NCBI GenBank assembly: GCA_040755155.1
Contig: JBFMBP010000054.1
Location: 62,001-126,000, forward strand
Length of the DNA stretch: 64,000 nucleotides
Reading direction: 5' to 3'
Source of the DNA: Candidatus Omnitrophota bacterium
GTDB taxonomy: Bacteria > Hinthialibacterota > Hinthialibacteria > Hinthialibacterales > Hinthialibacteraceae
Both the position numbers and the translations under genes were made by a program. Positions 8,562 to 17,326 of the stretch are shown here, piece after piece. The notes under the pieces are model-generated. The model made no database searches, had not been told where the DNA came from, and worked only from the letters and a program-made list of their open reading frames with translations. Numbering within the stretch: the first letter of the stretch is position 1; every line of letters begins with the position of its first letter.

Positions 8562-9878
8562 ATGCAGAAGAATAATCCTATTACCCGGCGCCGTTTTTCC
8601 AAGCAAGCGGCGGGATGGACGGCGGCCTTCGCGGCGGCGGGTCCGGCGATCAACGTGTTGGGCGCGAACGAAAAAATCCAACTGGGCTGCATCGGACTTG
8701 GCGGCCGCGGCAGTTTTCATCTTGGCCAATTCAACGGCTTCGACGATGTCGAGATCGTCGCTCTTAGCGACGCTTATCAACTTCATATCGATAAAAACGC
8801 GGAAAAAATCGGACATCCAGTTCAGAAAACGCAGGATTTCCGCAAGGTTTTGGAAAACAAGGATGTGGACGCTGTCGTTGTCGCTTCTCCCGACCATTGG
8901 CACGCGCTGCAAGCCATTCTCGCTTGCCAGGCGAGTAAAGACGTTTACGTGGAAAAGCCCATGAGCCGCACCGTTGTGGAAGGGCGGCGCTTGATCCAAG
9001 CGGCGGATTATTATAAGCGCGTCGTCCAGGTAGGACAGCAGCAGCGCAGCATAGCCAATTTTCAGAAAGCCGTGGAGATGGTCAAATCCGGCGAGATCGG
9101 CAAGGTTACCTCGGCTCGCTGCATCAATATATGGCCGATTTTCGGCTACCTTAGCGGCGGCCCCGAAGGCATCGGCCGCAAGCCCGACGGCGAACCTCCC
9201 GAAGGATTGGATTACGATATGTGGCTGGGACCGGCGCCCAAACGTCCTTTCAATCCCAACCGATTTCTCGTCAATTTTTATTTCTTCCTCGAATATTCCG
9301 GGGGCATGTTGACCGCCTGGGGCGTGCATCTTTTCGACATCGTCATGTGGGCGATGGGACCGGAAATCCGCAGCGTCGCTTCCATCGGCGGCCATTACGC
9401 CCATCAGGACGACCGCGACACGCCCGACACCGCCGATATTCTTTTCGACGCGCCGGGATATACCTTTACCTACTGCCTGCGCCACGGCAACGGCTTTCCC
9501 GACGTGCTTGAGGAAGACGGCATCGATCACGGCATTTACTTTTACGGCGACAAGGCCACGCTTCTCGTCAATCGCCGCCATACCGTGGTCTATCCCGAAA
9601 AAGACCGCAAAAATGCCAAAGTCATCCCCACCAGCGAGGGCGATAAAGCCCATAAGCGCAATTTTCTGGATTGCATCCGCAGCCGCCAGCAAACCGTCTG
9701 CCCGCCCATCGCTGGACACGAGGCCAACCTTCCCGGCCTGCTCGCTCTCATCTCTTGGCAGACGGGGCGGCAAATCAAGTGGGACGGCAAGAACGAAACC
9801 ATCCCCGGCGACGAAGAGGCCTGCAAACTGTTGACGCGGGAATATCGCAAACCGTGGGAATTGCCCAAGATTTTGTGA
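8562..9878 (+). CDS. Tat-exported Gfo/Idh/MocA family oxidoreductase
   Basis: The N-terminus carries a full twin-arginine motif (T8-R9-R10-R11-F12-S13-K14) and an alanine-rich helix, so the folded protein is probably exported with its cofactor. A Rossmann NAD(P) fold starts at about residue 40 (GCIGLGGRG). The EKP motif with the likely catalytic lysine follows in VYVEKPMSRT. Members of this family oxidise or reduce sugar hydroxyls; secreted ones are common in polysaccharide-degrading Planctomycetes and related groups, and some act as NAD-dependent glycosidases (GH109-like) or glycoside 3-dehydrogenases. The exact reaction is not predictable. The start has GAGAGGTGA upstream. The length of 438 residues is normal. 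A second Tat-type member lies at 12812-14212. Confidence 0.9.
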   Translation: MQKNNPITRRRFSKQAAGWTAAFAAAGPAINVLGANEKIQLGCIGLGGRGSFHLGQFNGFDDVEIVALSDAYQLHIDKNAEKIGHPVQKTQDFRKVLENKDVDAVVVASPDHWHALQAILACQASKDVYVEKPMSRTVVEGRRLIQAADYYKRVVQVGQQQRSIANFQKAVEMVKSGEIGKVTSARCINIWPIFGYLSGGPEGIGRKPDGEPPEGLDYDMWLGPAPKRPFNPNRFLVNFYFFLEYSGGMLTAWGVHLFDIVMWAMGPEIRSVASIGGHYAHQDDRDTPDTADILFDAPGYTFTYCLRHGNGFPDVLEEDGIDHGIYFYGDKATLLVNRRHTVVYPEKDRKNAKVIPTSEGDKAHKRNFLDCIRSRQQTVCPPIAGHEANLPGLLALISWQTGRQIKWDGKNETIPGDEEACKLLTREYRKPWELPKIL

Positions 9879-9909
9879 CGAATGGCGAAGAAATATAGTG
9901 AAGGAAAAA

Positions 9910-9988
9910 GCAGGATGGGCCGTGTTTTTCGTACCATAGGCGTATATGGACATAAAAAAAATTGTTCAAACGGCGCTGCCCATCCTGC
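9910..9988. repeat. perfect 11-bp inverted repeat in the gap after the oxidoreductase
   Basis: GCAGGATGGGC at 9910-9920 is exactly inverted at 9978-9988, with 57 bases between. Inside, CCATA and TATGG can form a second small hairpin. It could be a terminator-like structured RNA or a small mobile palindrome. A related stem (GGCGGGATGCA/TGCATCCTGCC) lies at 42788-42823. Confidence 0.5.
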
Positions 9989-10042
9989 GTTTCCAGTAAG
10001 AAGATCGATGGCGCAGGAAATTCATAAAAGGGGGAAATTCTC

Positions 10043-10780
10043 ATGGCTGCTCCCAAGAAATTGCAGATCGTCGTAAAAGAAATTCGCGAGTTTTGTTTGG
10101 AGAACGCCGATGAAGCGGTGGTGAAAAAATATGCCCGTTTCTTCACGGAAGGATATGACGCCTATGGCTTATCCATGGATTCTTTTATGAAGAAAAAGGA
10201 CGAGCTGATCGAAAAATACTGCCCCAAATTATCGCTCGAAGACGCGATGCAATTGGGGGAGATGCTGTTGGAAAGCGGAAAATATGAGGAAGCCTCCTTC
10301 GCTTTGTATTTTCTCGATCCTTATGCGGACCAATATACGGTGGAAGTATTTCAAAGATTGGGAAGATGGCTGGAATCCGGTTTCCGCAATTGGGGGCATA
10401 CGGACGTGTTTTGCGGGAAAATCCTGGCGTTGTTTTTCGAGAAGGAGATCGCGCATTTGGAGGATATGGCGGAGTGGCGCGAATCGCTTTCGAAATGGAA
10501 GCGCCGCGCCGTCCCGGTAACGATGATCGATTTGTTGAAGGGATGCAAGAGCGTGAAGCCGTTGCTGGATTTCATCGATCCGATGATGATGGATGAAGAC
10601 CGTTTTGTGCAGCAGGGGATTGGTTGGTTTTTACGGGAAGCCTGGAAAATGCAGCCAGAGCCGGTGGAAAAAATCCTGCTGAAATGGAAAAACGACGCTC
10701 CCCGTAAAATCTTTCAATACGCTACCGAAAAAATGAGCAAAGAGCAGAAGGAACGGTTCCGGCGGGAACGGAAAAAATAA
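10043..10780 (+). CDS. DNA alkylation repeat (AlkD-like) protein
   Basis: The 245-residue all-helical protein matches AlkD/AlkC-type DNA glycosylases built of HEAT-like repeats. The best landmarks are a WKRRAVPVTMIDLL helix near residues 151-165 and the segment FVQQGIGWFLREAWKMQPE, which corresponds to the family's KAIGWALRE helix. AlkD removes bulky or positively charged N3- and N7-alkyl purines without flipping the base. Some family members have lost glycosylase activity, so repair is likely but not certain. The ATG follows GGGGGA at 7-8 bases. It is convergent with the pseudopilin gene, with a hairpin between them. Confidence 0.75.
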   Translation: MAAPKKLQIVVKEIREFCLENADEAVVKKYARFFTEGYDAYGLSMDSFMKKKDELIEKYCPKLSLEDAMQLGEMLLESGKYEEASFALYFLDPYADQYTVEVFQRLGRWLESGFRNWGHTDVFCGKILALFFEKEIAHLEDMAEWRESLSKWKRRAVPVTMIDLLKGCKSVKPLLDFIDPMMMDEDRFVQQGIGWFLREAWKMQPEPVEKILLKWKNDAPRKIFQYATEKMSKEQKERFRRERKK

Positions 10781-10806
10781 AGGCGGCGCGGAATCCGCCG
10801 TCCTTT
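10779..10806. terminator. two-way terminator hairpin
   Basis: AAAGG-CGGCG pairs with CGCCG-T-CCTTT around the loop CGGAATC, giving a 10-bp stem with one bulged T. It begins at the stop codon of the AlkD-like gene and ends about 50 bases before the end of the convergent pseudopilin gene. Confidence 0.6.
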
Positions 10807-10855
10807 CAATGATGCAAAGATCGAAACTTGGTGGAACGTAATCGTTGAAATAGAG

Positions 10856-11419
10856 TTAATAAATCGTTCCGCCCGGTCCCAGCCACGCAAGGACTCCTTT
10901 GCTGTTGAGACCATTGGATGCGGCGTAATAATTGACGTAGGATGCGTGCGCTAAACTCCAATCCAAGGCCGGTCCGGGACTGCGGACAGTGTATTTGTAC
11001 GATTGCCCGTACACCACCATCGTATTCCCGCTGCGGCTGACGTCGTCGTACACGTATCCTCCATCCCAGATCGTTCCCAAACTCGGAAGAATTTTTTGCG
11101 GATTGTTGGTTTGAAACGGATCGATGGGTACGGATGATAAATAGGCGATGGGCGTCGTCAAGACGTGATAGCGGTACGTATGTTTTTCCCACCATTTCGT
11201 CCCGCCCCAAAAACCTTGTCCTCCTGGATAGGAATTATTGTCGATCCCGTACATTTCAATGGCGGTTCCGAGCGCCCGTAAGTCGGAATAGGCGCGGCTG
11301 AGTTTCGCTTTCACTTGGGCGTTCAGGAAATTCGGCACGGCGATAGCCGCCAATATGCCGATAATCGCGACGACGATAAGCAGCTCGATCAAAGTAAATC
11401 CCATTTTTTTGAAAGACAT
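10856..11419 (-). CDS. orphan type II/IV pseudopilin (prepilin N-terminal methylation domain)
   Basis: The protein begins with a short basic leader, then the prepilin peptidase site G|FTLIELLIVVAIIG with the invariant Glu at +5, and a membrane helix. The next region (YSDLRALGTAIEMYGIDNNSYP) is typical of GspG-like major pseudopilins. The remaining 130 residues are a variable globular part with an aromatic-rich end (YYAASNGLNSKG). It would be processed by a prepilin peptidase and built into a pilus-like fibre. No secretion or pilus operon is near, so it is an orphan. The ATG at 11419 is chosen because AAGG lies 9 bases upstream; an ATG at 11428 would place the site directly against the start. 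A second orphan lies at 43144-43746. Confidence 0.85.
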   Translation of the reverse strand: MSFKKMGFTLIELLIVVAIIGILAAIAVPNFLNAQVKAKLSRAYSDLRALGTAIEMYGIDNNSYPGGQGFWGGTKWWEKHTYRYHVLTTPIAYLSSVPIDPFQTNNPQKILPSLGTIWDGGYVYDDVSRSGNTMVVYGQSYKYTVRSPGPALDWSLAHASYVNYYAASNGLNSKGVLAWLGPGGTIY

Positions 11420-11615
11420 ACGAATCATCCTTCCCTTAATCCATACGTTCGCTTGAACCAGTCTTGCTCGATGCCTTGGCGAAAAAAACGGAACTCCATA
11501 GTTTTATTCGATATATCATCCCATAGTATATTGTATTCTCAATCCCGCTGCGTATTATTTTTTCGTTCATCCAAGATTTGAGTACTTTTTCTTTCTCGAG
11601 TTGGATTGGTTCAAT

Positions 11616-11656
11616 GTCAGAATCAAGATGTCCAGGATGAATGGATGACCAGGATG
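11616..11656. repeat. dispersed intergenic repeat, family C, copy 1
   Basis: GTCAGAATCAAGATG followed by TCCAGGATGA and a later GACCAGGAT. A related copy in opposite orientation (GTCTGAATCAAGATGGTCAGGAT when reverse-complemented) lies at about 45563-45622. Confidence 0.5.
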
Positions 11657-11810
11657 GCGCGAGGGAGTTGGTTGGATTGAATCACGAAAGCGCGAAAGGG
11701 ATGAAAGACGCAATAAAAACATATGGATAAAAAAAGGATAGCGCGAGGGAAAGCATCAAAGAAGATTATCCCCTCGGAATGGAAAATCGAATTTTTAAAA
11801 AAGGGCAATA

Positions 11811-11843
11811 CCCTCACCCTAGTCCTCTCCCAAGTGGCGAGGG
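11811..11843. repeat. dispersed intergenic repeat, family B, copy 1
   Basis: CCCTCACCCTAGTCCTCTCC with GGCGAGGG at the end. Two further copies in opposite orientations lie at 45361-45394 and 45417-45449. Phrases of this type are common in intergenic DNA of many bacteria. Confidence 0.6.
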
Positions 11844-11883
11844 AATGTGAAAGGGAAATCGTTTATTTTAAAGTGGTAAACCG

Positions 11884-11985
11884 GGGCGGCAAGGTTGCGG
11901 CATTTTGTCTTTTTCTTTCCTCTTTCTTTTCCGAGATGCGATAGAAAAGTTCGAGCAAAGGAAAGATAAAATTTACTTGCCGCCC
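11884..11985. repeat. inverted repeat bounding a 100-bp block
   Basis: GGGCGGCAAG at 11884-11893 is exactly inverted as CTTGCCGCCC at 11976-11985, and flanking CCGG/CGGTT bases extend the match imperfectly. The 82 bases between are T-rich and hold no gene. The layout resembles a very small MITE-like element. Confidence 0.45.
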
Positions 11986-12332
11986 TGCGGTTCGATCCTG
12001 CTTATTTCTCAATGCTCCGATGTCGCCAGGGGGCTTCATGCCCTATAGGCAAGCCGGTTCCCAGGCAATCGCTTCACCATGCCAATCCCAGTCAGGCGAA
12101 ACGACTGTGAGTTCCACCCCCGCTACTCATTCACCGACGCCCACCCGAAAGGTTGAGCGAGGTTATCGACGATGCCATCCTCTTCCAATTCGCTATTTAG
12201 CGGCGAGTACGGCGGGGACTGCTCGGCGCGCGCCGTGAGAAGGTCCCTCTGTTATTATGGAGCAGGGTGCAAATTGGGAACGATAATGGGACTTTGGGGA
12301 CTTTGGGGAGTTGGGATTGTGGAGGAGAGGCA

Positions 12333-12357
12333 GGCTGCGCTTTGCTTTTAGCCCGCC
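12333..12357 (-). repeat. dispersed palindromic repeat, family A, inverted copy
   Basis: Read on the minus strand it is GGCGGGCT-AAAAGCAAAGCGC-AGCC, a diverged copy of the element at 37769-37799. Confidence 0.5.
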
Positions 12358-12405
12358 ACTATGCGACCTATAGTATATAAGAGGTTCATCCAGTATTTGA
12401 GCAAC

Positions 12406-12475
12406 TCATATTACGCGCGACGAAAAACAAGATGGAGTTGTTTTTACATCGCATTGAATCACGAAAACGCGAAAG
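12406..12475. repeat. dispersed intergenic repeat, family D, copy 2
   Basis: TTACGCGCGA, GATGGAGTTG, a T-rich block, CGCATTGAATCACG and AAAACGCGAAAG occur in the same order as at 8300-8360. Short copies of the ATTGAATCACGAAA core are at 11676-11700 and, inverted, at 12599-12625. Confidence 0.6.
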
Positions 12476-12671
12476 AAAAAAGAGAACCACGAAAAAAACA
12501 AATAGCGTAAGGGATTGCTCCATAAAGGGGAGCTTTCTGTGAAATCAACAAAAATTAGTGATATCCCTGATGCGAATATTTCGTGGATATCGAGTTTCTT
12601 CGTGTTTTTGTGATTCAAAAACGCAACAATAAATAACGCCTATTCGCCGCTTTGAATAGTTCCTCCTATCT

Positions 12672-12688
12672 GCGGGCGAGAAGCCCGC
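12672..12688. repeat. GCGGGC/GCCCGC hairpin
   Basis: A perfect 6-bp G+C stem with the 5-base loop GAGAA, followed by GCTCCCAG. The same phrase is widespread in bacterial intergenic DNA as a short palindromic repeat. Confidence 0.5.
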
Positions 12689-12811
12689 GCTCCCAGGCAC
12701 TGTAACATGAGTTAATAATATCAAGTATGCAATTTCCGGATGAACCGTTTAAATCAAGGGTAAAAACAACTTTTGCCTTTGCCGCCCAACCTTATATTTC
12801 ATCATTCATCA

Positions 12812-14212
12812 TTAAACCAACTCCCATCCTTTGCGGTATTTTTTGGAAACGTATCGGTTGGCTTCTTTGCAGTTCGTGAAGCGCATATTGGGGCCGTCCC
12901 ACTCCAATACCTGTTTGGGGAATTTCAACGAGATATTGCCCATGACCACCCATTCCGTCAGCGGGCCGGCGTGATCGAAATTCGTTCCGGAGACGGAGCC
13001 GGTTTTGCAGGAGAGAATCCAGTCCAGTTTGTGCATTCGATCCGAATCCTGTCTCTCGTCCCGGCTCTTACTGGAGATGTTGGGGAGGCGGGGGATAATC
13101 ATGCGGGGTTTTTCGTAGTCGCTGACGATCTCGCCATTGGCCGCCAGGATATTTTTCCCCCTCTGTCCATTCATCACGATGACGCCGCCGTCTCCTACGA
13201 ACAGGGTCCCCGTTTTTTCCTCGAACAGGTTCATCGCTTCCGTAGTTCCGGCGGGCAGAGGCGGCTTCAGGAGTCCGTCGTACCAAAAAAGATCGAGAGC
13301 GCAGAATCCCTTGCGTTCCGGGAAGCGGTAATGCAGGATCGATTCGTTTGGATACGTCTGTTCGTTTCCGTCCTTTCGATGAACGCATTCGACGCTGATA
13401 GGATATTCCAGCTGCAGCGCTTTCGCGACGGGGCTTAGGTTATGGCAGGCGATATCGCCCAAGGCACCGCAGCCGAAATCCCACCATCCCCGCCATTTGA
13501 AAGGGCAATAGCCGGAATTGTAGGGGCGAACCGGCGCCGGGCCGAGCCATAAATCCCATTGCAGATAATCGGGAATTGGTTCTTTCGCCAGCGGGCCGGG
13601 GATTCCCTGCGGCCACCATCCTTGGGGGCGATCCGTCCAGGAATGAACTTCTCGCACCGGGCCGATCAGTCCCGCCCAAACCATCTCGCAGACTTCCCGA
13701 TGCAAATCGGTGGCCGCGCCTTGATTACCCATTTGAGTCGCCACGCCGTACTTGCGGGCGGTTTGCCGCAGGACGCGCGCTTCGAAGACGGTGTGCGTCA
13801 ACGGTTTTTGCACGTAGACGTGCTTGCCCGCTTCCATGCAGCGCATGGCAGCGATGGCGTGCATGTGATCGGGCGTGGAGATGGTCACGGCGTCGATCTC
13901 TTTGCATTCGTCCAGCATACGCCGGAAATCTTTATATTGTTTGGCCTTGGGATAACTCTTGAAAGCATTGGCGGCGTTGCGCCAATCCACGTCGCAGAGG
14001 GCGACGATGTTTTCCGTATTGCAGGTTTCGACGTCGCTGCGTCCTTTTCCGCCGACGCCGATGGAGGCGATGTTCAATTTCTCGTTCGGCGATCGATATC
14101 CGCTTTTGGCCAGGGTAGTCTTACGGACTTTCGCCGTGGCGCAACCGGCGGCCGCCATCGATGCGGCGGAGCCGGTCAGAAAAAGACGGCGCGAGATTTT
14201 CGTCTTATTCAT
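12812..14212 (-). CDS. Tat-exported, probably lipid-anchored Gfo/Idh/MocA family oxidoreductase
   Basis: The signal has S7-R8-R9-L10-F11-L12 followed by a lipobox-like A21-A22-G23-C24, so the enzyme is probably exported folded and fixed to a membrane at C24. The Rossmann fold begins at about residue 46 (IASIGVGGKGR). The usual EKP motif reads QKP (VYVQKPLTHT), so the lysine is kept but the preceding glutamate is changed. C-terminal beta domain motifs such as WDFGCGALGDIACH are typical of secreted members of the family. The length of 466 residues is normal. The substrate is probably a sugar or glycoside. An AAGGGGAAGGA box precedes the ATG. It is divergent from the TolB-like gene, with about 130 bases between. 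Confidence 0.9.
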   Translation of the reverse strand: MNKTKISRRLFLTGSAASMAAAGCATAKVRKTTLAKSGYRSPNEKLNIASIGVGGKGRSDVETCNTENIVALCDVDWRNAANAFKSYPKAKQYKDFRRMLDECKEIDAVTISTPDHMHAIAAMRCMEAGKHVYVQKPLTHTVFEARVLRQTARKYGVATQMGNQGAATDLHREVCEMVWAGLIGPVREVHSWTDRPQGWWPQGIPGPLAKEPIPDYLQWDLWLGPAPVRPYNSGYCPFKWRGWWDFGCGALGDIACHNLSPVAKALQLEYPISVECVHRKDGNEQTYPNESILHYRFPERKGFCALDLFWYDGLLKPPLPAGTTEAMNLFEEKTGTLFVGDGGVIVMNGQRGKNILAANGEIVSDYEKPRMIIPRLPNISSKSRDERQDSDRMHKLDWILSCKTGSVSGTNFDHAGPLTEWVVMGNISLKFPKQVLEWDGPNMRFTNCKEANRYVSKKYRKGWELV

Positions 14213-14345
14213 CGTCTTCTGTCCTTCCCCTTAAATTTGTCTTCCACGGATAGAAATATTTCAATGAATTTCCCAGCCGCTGGCTTTCAAGGTAACAGAA
14301 TGATATGTTAAAAGCAAGCATATCCTCTTAGGGAAAGGATCGTGA

Positions 14346-15842
14346 ATGATGAAGCCGTTGTTTTTATTCGTACTTTTTGGCGGCCTATTATTGGCTCTCG
14401 CCGAAAAATGCTGGAGCCAAAAAAATTCTCTGGGATTGTTCGAAGCCAGTAACGATATCGGCCAGGCAAGGCATCCCGGCGCCGCGCAATTCGATCCGGC
14501 GAAGGATGAATATACGATTGCGGGCGGCGGCGAGAATATGTGGTTCGATAAAGACGCTTTTCATTTTGCGTGGAAAAAAATATCAGGCGATTTTACGTTG
14601 AGTGCGGATATTCGCTTTCTTGGGCAAGGGGGAAACGCCCATCGCAAAGCCTGCCTGTTGATTCGCCAGACGCTCGATGCGGATTCCGCCTATGTCGACG
14701 CCGCCTTGCACGGCGACGGATTGACGTCGCTGCAATATCGCGAGGAATCGGGCGCGTTGACTCGCGAAATCCAATCCAACTGTACCGCTCCGCGAACGCT
14801 CGCCATTACGCGGAGAGGAGATGCCGTATTTATGTCCGTTGCTCGAGAAGGGGAAGAGACGGCGCCCGCCGGAGGTTCGTTCAAGATTCGCTTCGCCGAT
14901 CCGGTTTATGTCGGTCTCGGCGTCTGCGCTCATGACGATAATCGCTTGGAAAGGGCGGTATTTTCAAACGTATCCCTCATTCAAAATAACCCTGGAACCG
15001 ATCCACCGGTTTTGGAAAGTACGTTGGAAACCATTTCCATTGCGTCGAAAGACCGCCGCGTGGTCTATCGCTCATACGATTGGTTCGAAGCCCCCAATTG
15101 GACGCCGGACGGCCAATATTTGGTTTTCAATCGCCAGGGCAAAATTTTTAAAATTCCGGCCCAGGGGGGAGAACCGGCGGAAATCGATACCGGTTTTGCC
15201 AACCGCTGCAATAACGATCATGGCGTCTCGCCCGACGGGAAGCAACTGGTTATCAGCGATCAGTCCCAAGAGAAAAAATCGTTGATTTATATTCTTCCCT
15301 TTGAAGGCGGCGTTCCTCGAAGAATTACTTCTTTAGGGCCGTCCTATTGGCATGGCTGGTCGCCGGATGGCGAAACGTTGACTTATTGCGCCGAGCGTAA
15401 CGGCGAATACGACATCTACTCCATTTCCGTCCAGGGCGGGGAAGAAAAGCGCCTGACCCATGCGCCGGGATTGGACGATGGCCCAGATTTTTCGCCGGAC
15501 GGTCAATATATCTACTTCAACTCGGAGCGGTCGGGATGCATGCAAATCTGGCGCATGAAAAAAAACGGAAGCGATCCGGAGCCAATTACGTTCGACGAGA
15601 ATAATAATTGGTTTCCCCATCCCTCTCCCGACGGCAAGTGGATTGTTTTTCTTACTTATAACAAAGAGGTCAAGGGGCATCCCGCCAACCAGGACGTCAT
15701 GCTGCGGCTAATGCCCATCGGCGGAAAGGAAATCCAAGTTCTGGCGAAACTGTTCGGCGGCCAGGGAACGATTAACGTCCCCTCCTGGTCGCCCGATAGC
15801 CGCCATGTCGCGTTTGTAAGTTATCGTTTGGAGTACAAGTAA
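14346..15842 (+). CDS. secreted TolB-like beta-propeller protein with N-terminal lectin-like domain
   Basis: A cleavable signal peptide at residues 1-25 is followed by a beta-rich domain of about 190 residues. It resembles DUF1349/concanavalin-type folds ([20 protein letters not shown]). The second half has several WD40-like PD40 blades of the TolB type, with repeats of the form SPDG-x-x-I/L-x-F at about residues 250-490 ([45 protein letters not shown]). Such proteins are often annotated as TolB-like or biopolymer transporter Tol. It probably works in the periplasm or at the surface and may bind carbohydrate or protein. AAAGGAT precedes the start. It lies 60 bases before the beta-helix gene in the same direction, so the two may be co-transcribed. 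Confidence 0.8.
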   Translation: MMKPLFLFVLFGGLLLALAEKCWSQKNSLGLFEASNDIGQARHPGAAQFDPAKDEYTIAGGGENMWFDKDAFHFAWKKISGDFTLSADIRFLGQGGNAHRKACLLIRQTLDADSAYVDAALHGDGLTSLQYREESGALTREIQSNCTAPRTLAITRRGDAVFMSVAREGEETAPAGGSFKIRFADPVYVGLGVCAHDDNRLERAVFSNVSLIQNNPGTDPPVLESTLETISIASKDRRVVYRSYDWFEAPNWTPDGQYLVFNRQGKIFKIPAQGGEPAEIDTGFANRCNNDHGVSPDGKQLVISDQSQEKKSLIYILPFEGGVPRRITSLGPSYWHGWSPDGETLTYCAERNGEYDIYSISVQGGEEKRLTHAPGLDDGPDFSPDGQYIYFNSERSGCMQIWRMKKNGSDPEPITFDENNNWFPHPSPDGKWIVFLTYNKEVKGHPANQDVMLRLMPIGGKEIQVLAKLFGGQGTINVPSWSPDSRHVAFVSYRLEYK

Positions 15843-15902
15843 AGAAAGAATATAGATCCGTTCGGTTTGGATAGTACGCTAAAGGAAAGGAGCGGTTAGC
15901 CC

Positions 15903-17183
15903 ATGAAAATGTATATTCTTGTTAACAGTATTTGTATGGTAGTTTTTTTTTCGAGCATGGCTTTTAGTTCGGAGAACCCGCTTGTCATCACTTCCGTGTT
16001 AAACCACGGAGCGGTCGCCGATGGAAAAACCGATTGCTCCCAGGCCTTCCAAAAAGCCCTCGATTTCGCCGCCGGGAAAGGCGGAGGCATCGTCGCCATC
16101 CCCTCCGGCCAGTATTTGTTCAAAGGCAGTCTTCTTTTCCCTCCAGGAGTTACATTAAAGGGCGTTTGGGAATCGTTGCACCACGCCGACATTGGCAGGG
16201 GCAGTCAATTATTCGTCGTGGGCGGCAAAGGCGATGAAAATGGAACGCCCTTCATCACGCTGCAACAAAGCAGCTGCCTGAAGGGCGTAACGATTTTCTA
16301 TCCCGAACAAGACATAAACGACATTCGGCCATATCCCTGGACGATTCGCGGACGCGGCATGTGCTGCGGCGTTATCGATGTAACTCTGGTCAATCCCTAT
16401 CGCGGCATCGATTTCGGAACGGAAAGCAACGAGTTGCATCTCATCCAAAACGTCTTCGGCTGTCCTTTGCGGGAAGGAATCTATATTAACCGAACGACAG
16501 ATATCGGGCGCGTGGAGAATGTCCATTTCAATCCCCATTCCTGGGCGCGCGCCGATTATCCGAACAAGCCGATCGAGGGCAAATGGGATGCGTTCATCCA
16601 ATATCTTAACGAGAATCTGATTGGATTTCGCATCGGTCAAACCGATTGGGAATATATGGTGAATTGCTTCGTTATATTCCCGAAAATTGGATTTCATTTT
16701 ATCCATACGGACCATGGCGATCCCAATGTGGTATTAACCCAATGCGGATCGGATATCGGTTCTACGGCGGTTCAAGTGGACGCTTCGCAGCGTCATGCGG
16801 GATTGGCGTTTAGCAATTGCCAAATGATGTCGCGCGTCATCATCAATCAAAGCAATCGCGGCCCCGTCAAATTTTCGAACTGCGGCTTTTGGGGTATATC
16901 GACGACGGATCATCATGCGGAGTTGGACGGCGATGGAACAGCCATTTTTACGTCCTGCCATTTTTACGGCTGGGGAAGAAAGAACAAAGAAGCCCCAGCG
17001 ATTCTGGCGCATGGCGGCAAGTTGATTTTGAACGGATGCGAATTCATCGACGAAGACAAAAACCACGTAAAACTGGAAGAAGGAATCAAATCCGCCGCCA
17101 TTTTCGGCAATCATTTCACGGGCGGCGCCAAGATAGAAAATCGATCGAAAGGCAAAGTAGAAATCGGATTGAATATCGATTGA
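15903..17183 (+). CDS. secreted pectate-lyase-like right-handed beta-helix protein
   Basis: A signal peptide covers about residues 1-23. The mature start (VTSVLNHGAVADGKTDCSQAFQKAL) is the hallmark of the Pectate_lyase_3 family. These proteins are right-handed parallel beta-helices of pectin or other polyanionic polysaccharide lyases and hydrolases. The IAIPSGQYLFKG-like strand (IVAIPSGQYL) and later short repeated strands support the fold. Catalytic residues cannot be placed with confidence, so whether it cuts pectin, rhamnogalacturonan or another polymer is open. AAAGGAG precedes the ATG. A RhaT-type symporter on the opposite strand follows, which makes a rhamnose-containing polymer an attractive but unproved guess. 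Confidence 0.75.
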   Translation: MKMYILVNSICMVVFFSSMAFSSENPLVITSVLNHGAVADGKTDCSQAFQKALDFAAGKGGGIVAIPSGQYLFKGSLLFPPGVTLKGVWESLHHADIGRGSQLFVVGGKGDENGTPFITLQQSSCLKGVTIFYPEQDINDIRPYPWTIRGRGMCCGVIDVTLVNPYRGIDFGTESNELHLIQNVFGCPLREGIYINRTTDIGRVENVHFNPHSWARADYPNKPIEGKWDAFIQYLNENLIGFRIGQTDWEYMVNCFVIFPKIGFHFIHTDHGDPNVVLTQCGSDIGSTAVQVDASQRHAGLAFSNCQMMSRVIINQSNRGPVKFSNCGFWGISTTDHHAELDGDGTAIFTSCHFYGWGRKNKEAPAILAHGGKLILNGCEFIDEDKNHVKLEEGIKSAAIFGNHFTGGAKIENRSKGKVEIGLNID

Positions 17184-17201
17184 TATTGGGATATTTGCAA
17201 A

Positions 17202-17225
17202 GTGGGCGCAAGGCGAAGCGCAATC
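17202..17225. repeat. diverged copy of palindromic repeat family A
   Basis: AGTGGGCGCAAGGCGAAGCG with a CAATCC end resembles the family A core CTCAAAGCGAAGCGTAGCCC but is degenerate. Confidence 0.3.
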
Positions 17226-17326
17226 CATTCCTCAACTTATTTCTCAAAATAGGAATGTAGATTTGGCCGCGTCGTTTGACCCACCGATGGTTTCTAAGCG
17301 CTTGTCGCTAATCGCCGCTTTTAAGA

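Larger units (their letters stand above)
11420..12811. other. 1.4-kb gene-free region rich in repeats
   Basis: I see no convincing gene here. The region carries copies of several repeat families: C at 11616-11656, D at 11676-11700, B at 11811-11843, D at 12406-12475, D inverted at 12599-12625, A inverted at 12333-12357, and a GCGGGC-GAGAA-GCCCGC hairpin at 12672-12688. A G+C-rich block without similarity I can name lies at about 11980-12260. It looks like a landing place for short palindromic elements. Confidence 0.6.

Noticed and set aside
8472-9953. 493-codon open frame on the minus strand
   Set aside because: It lies entirely opposite the Gfo/Idh/MocA gene, has no recognisable domain, and is the usual antisense shadow of a G+C-rich gene.
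11988-12000. GTTCGATCC-like sequence suggesting a tRNA T-loop
   Set aside because: The neighbouring bases do not form a T stem or an acceptor stem, so there is no tRNA.
12020-12238. 72-codon plus-strand frame in the repeat gap
   Set aside because: No ribosome-binding site and composition typical of non-coding G+C-rich DNA.
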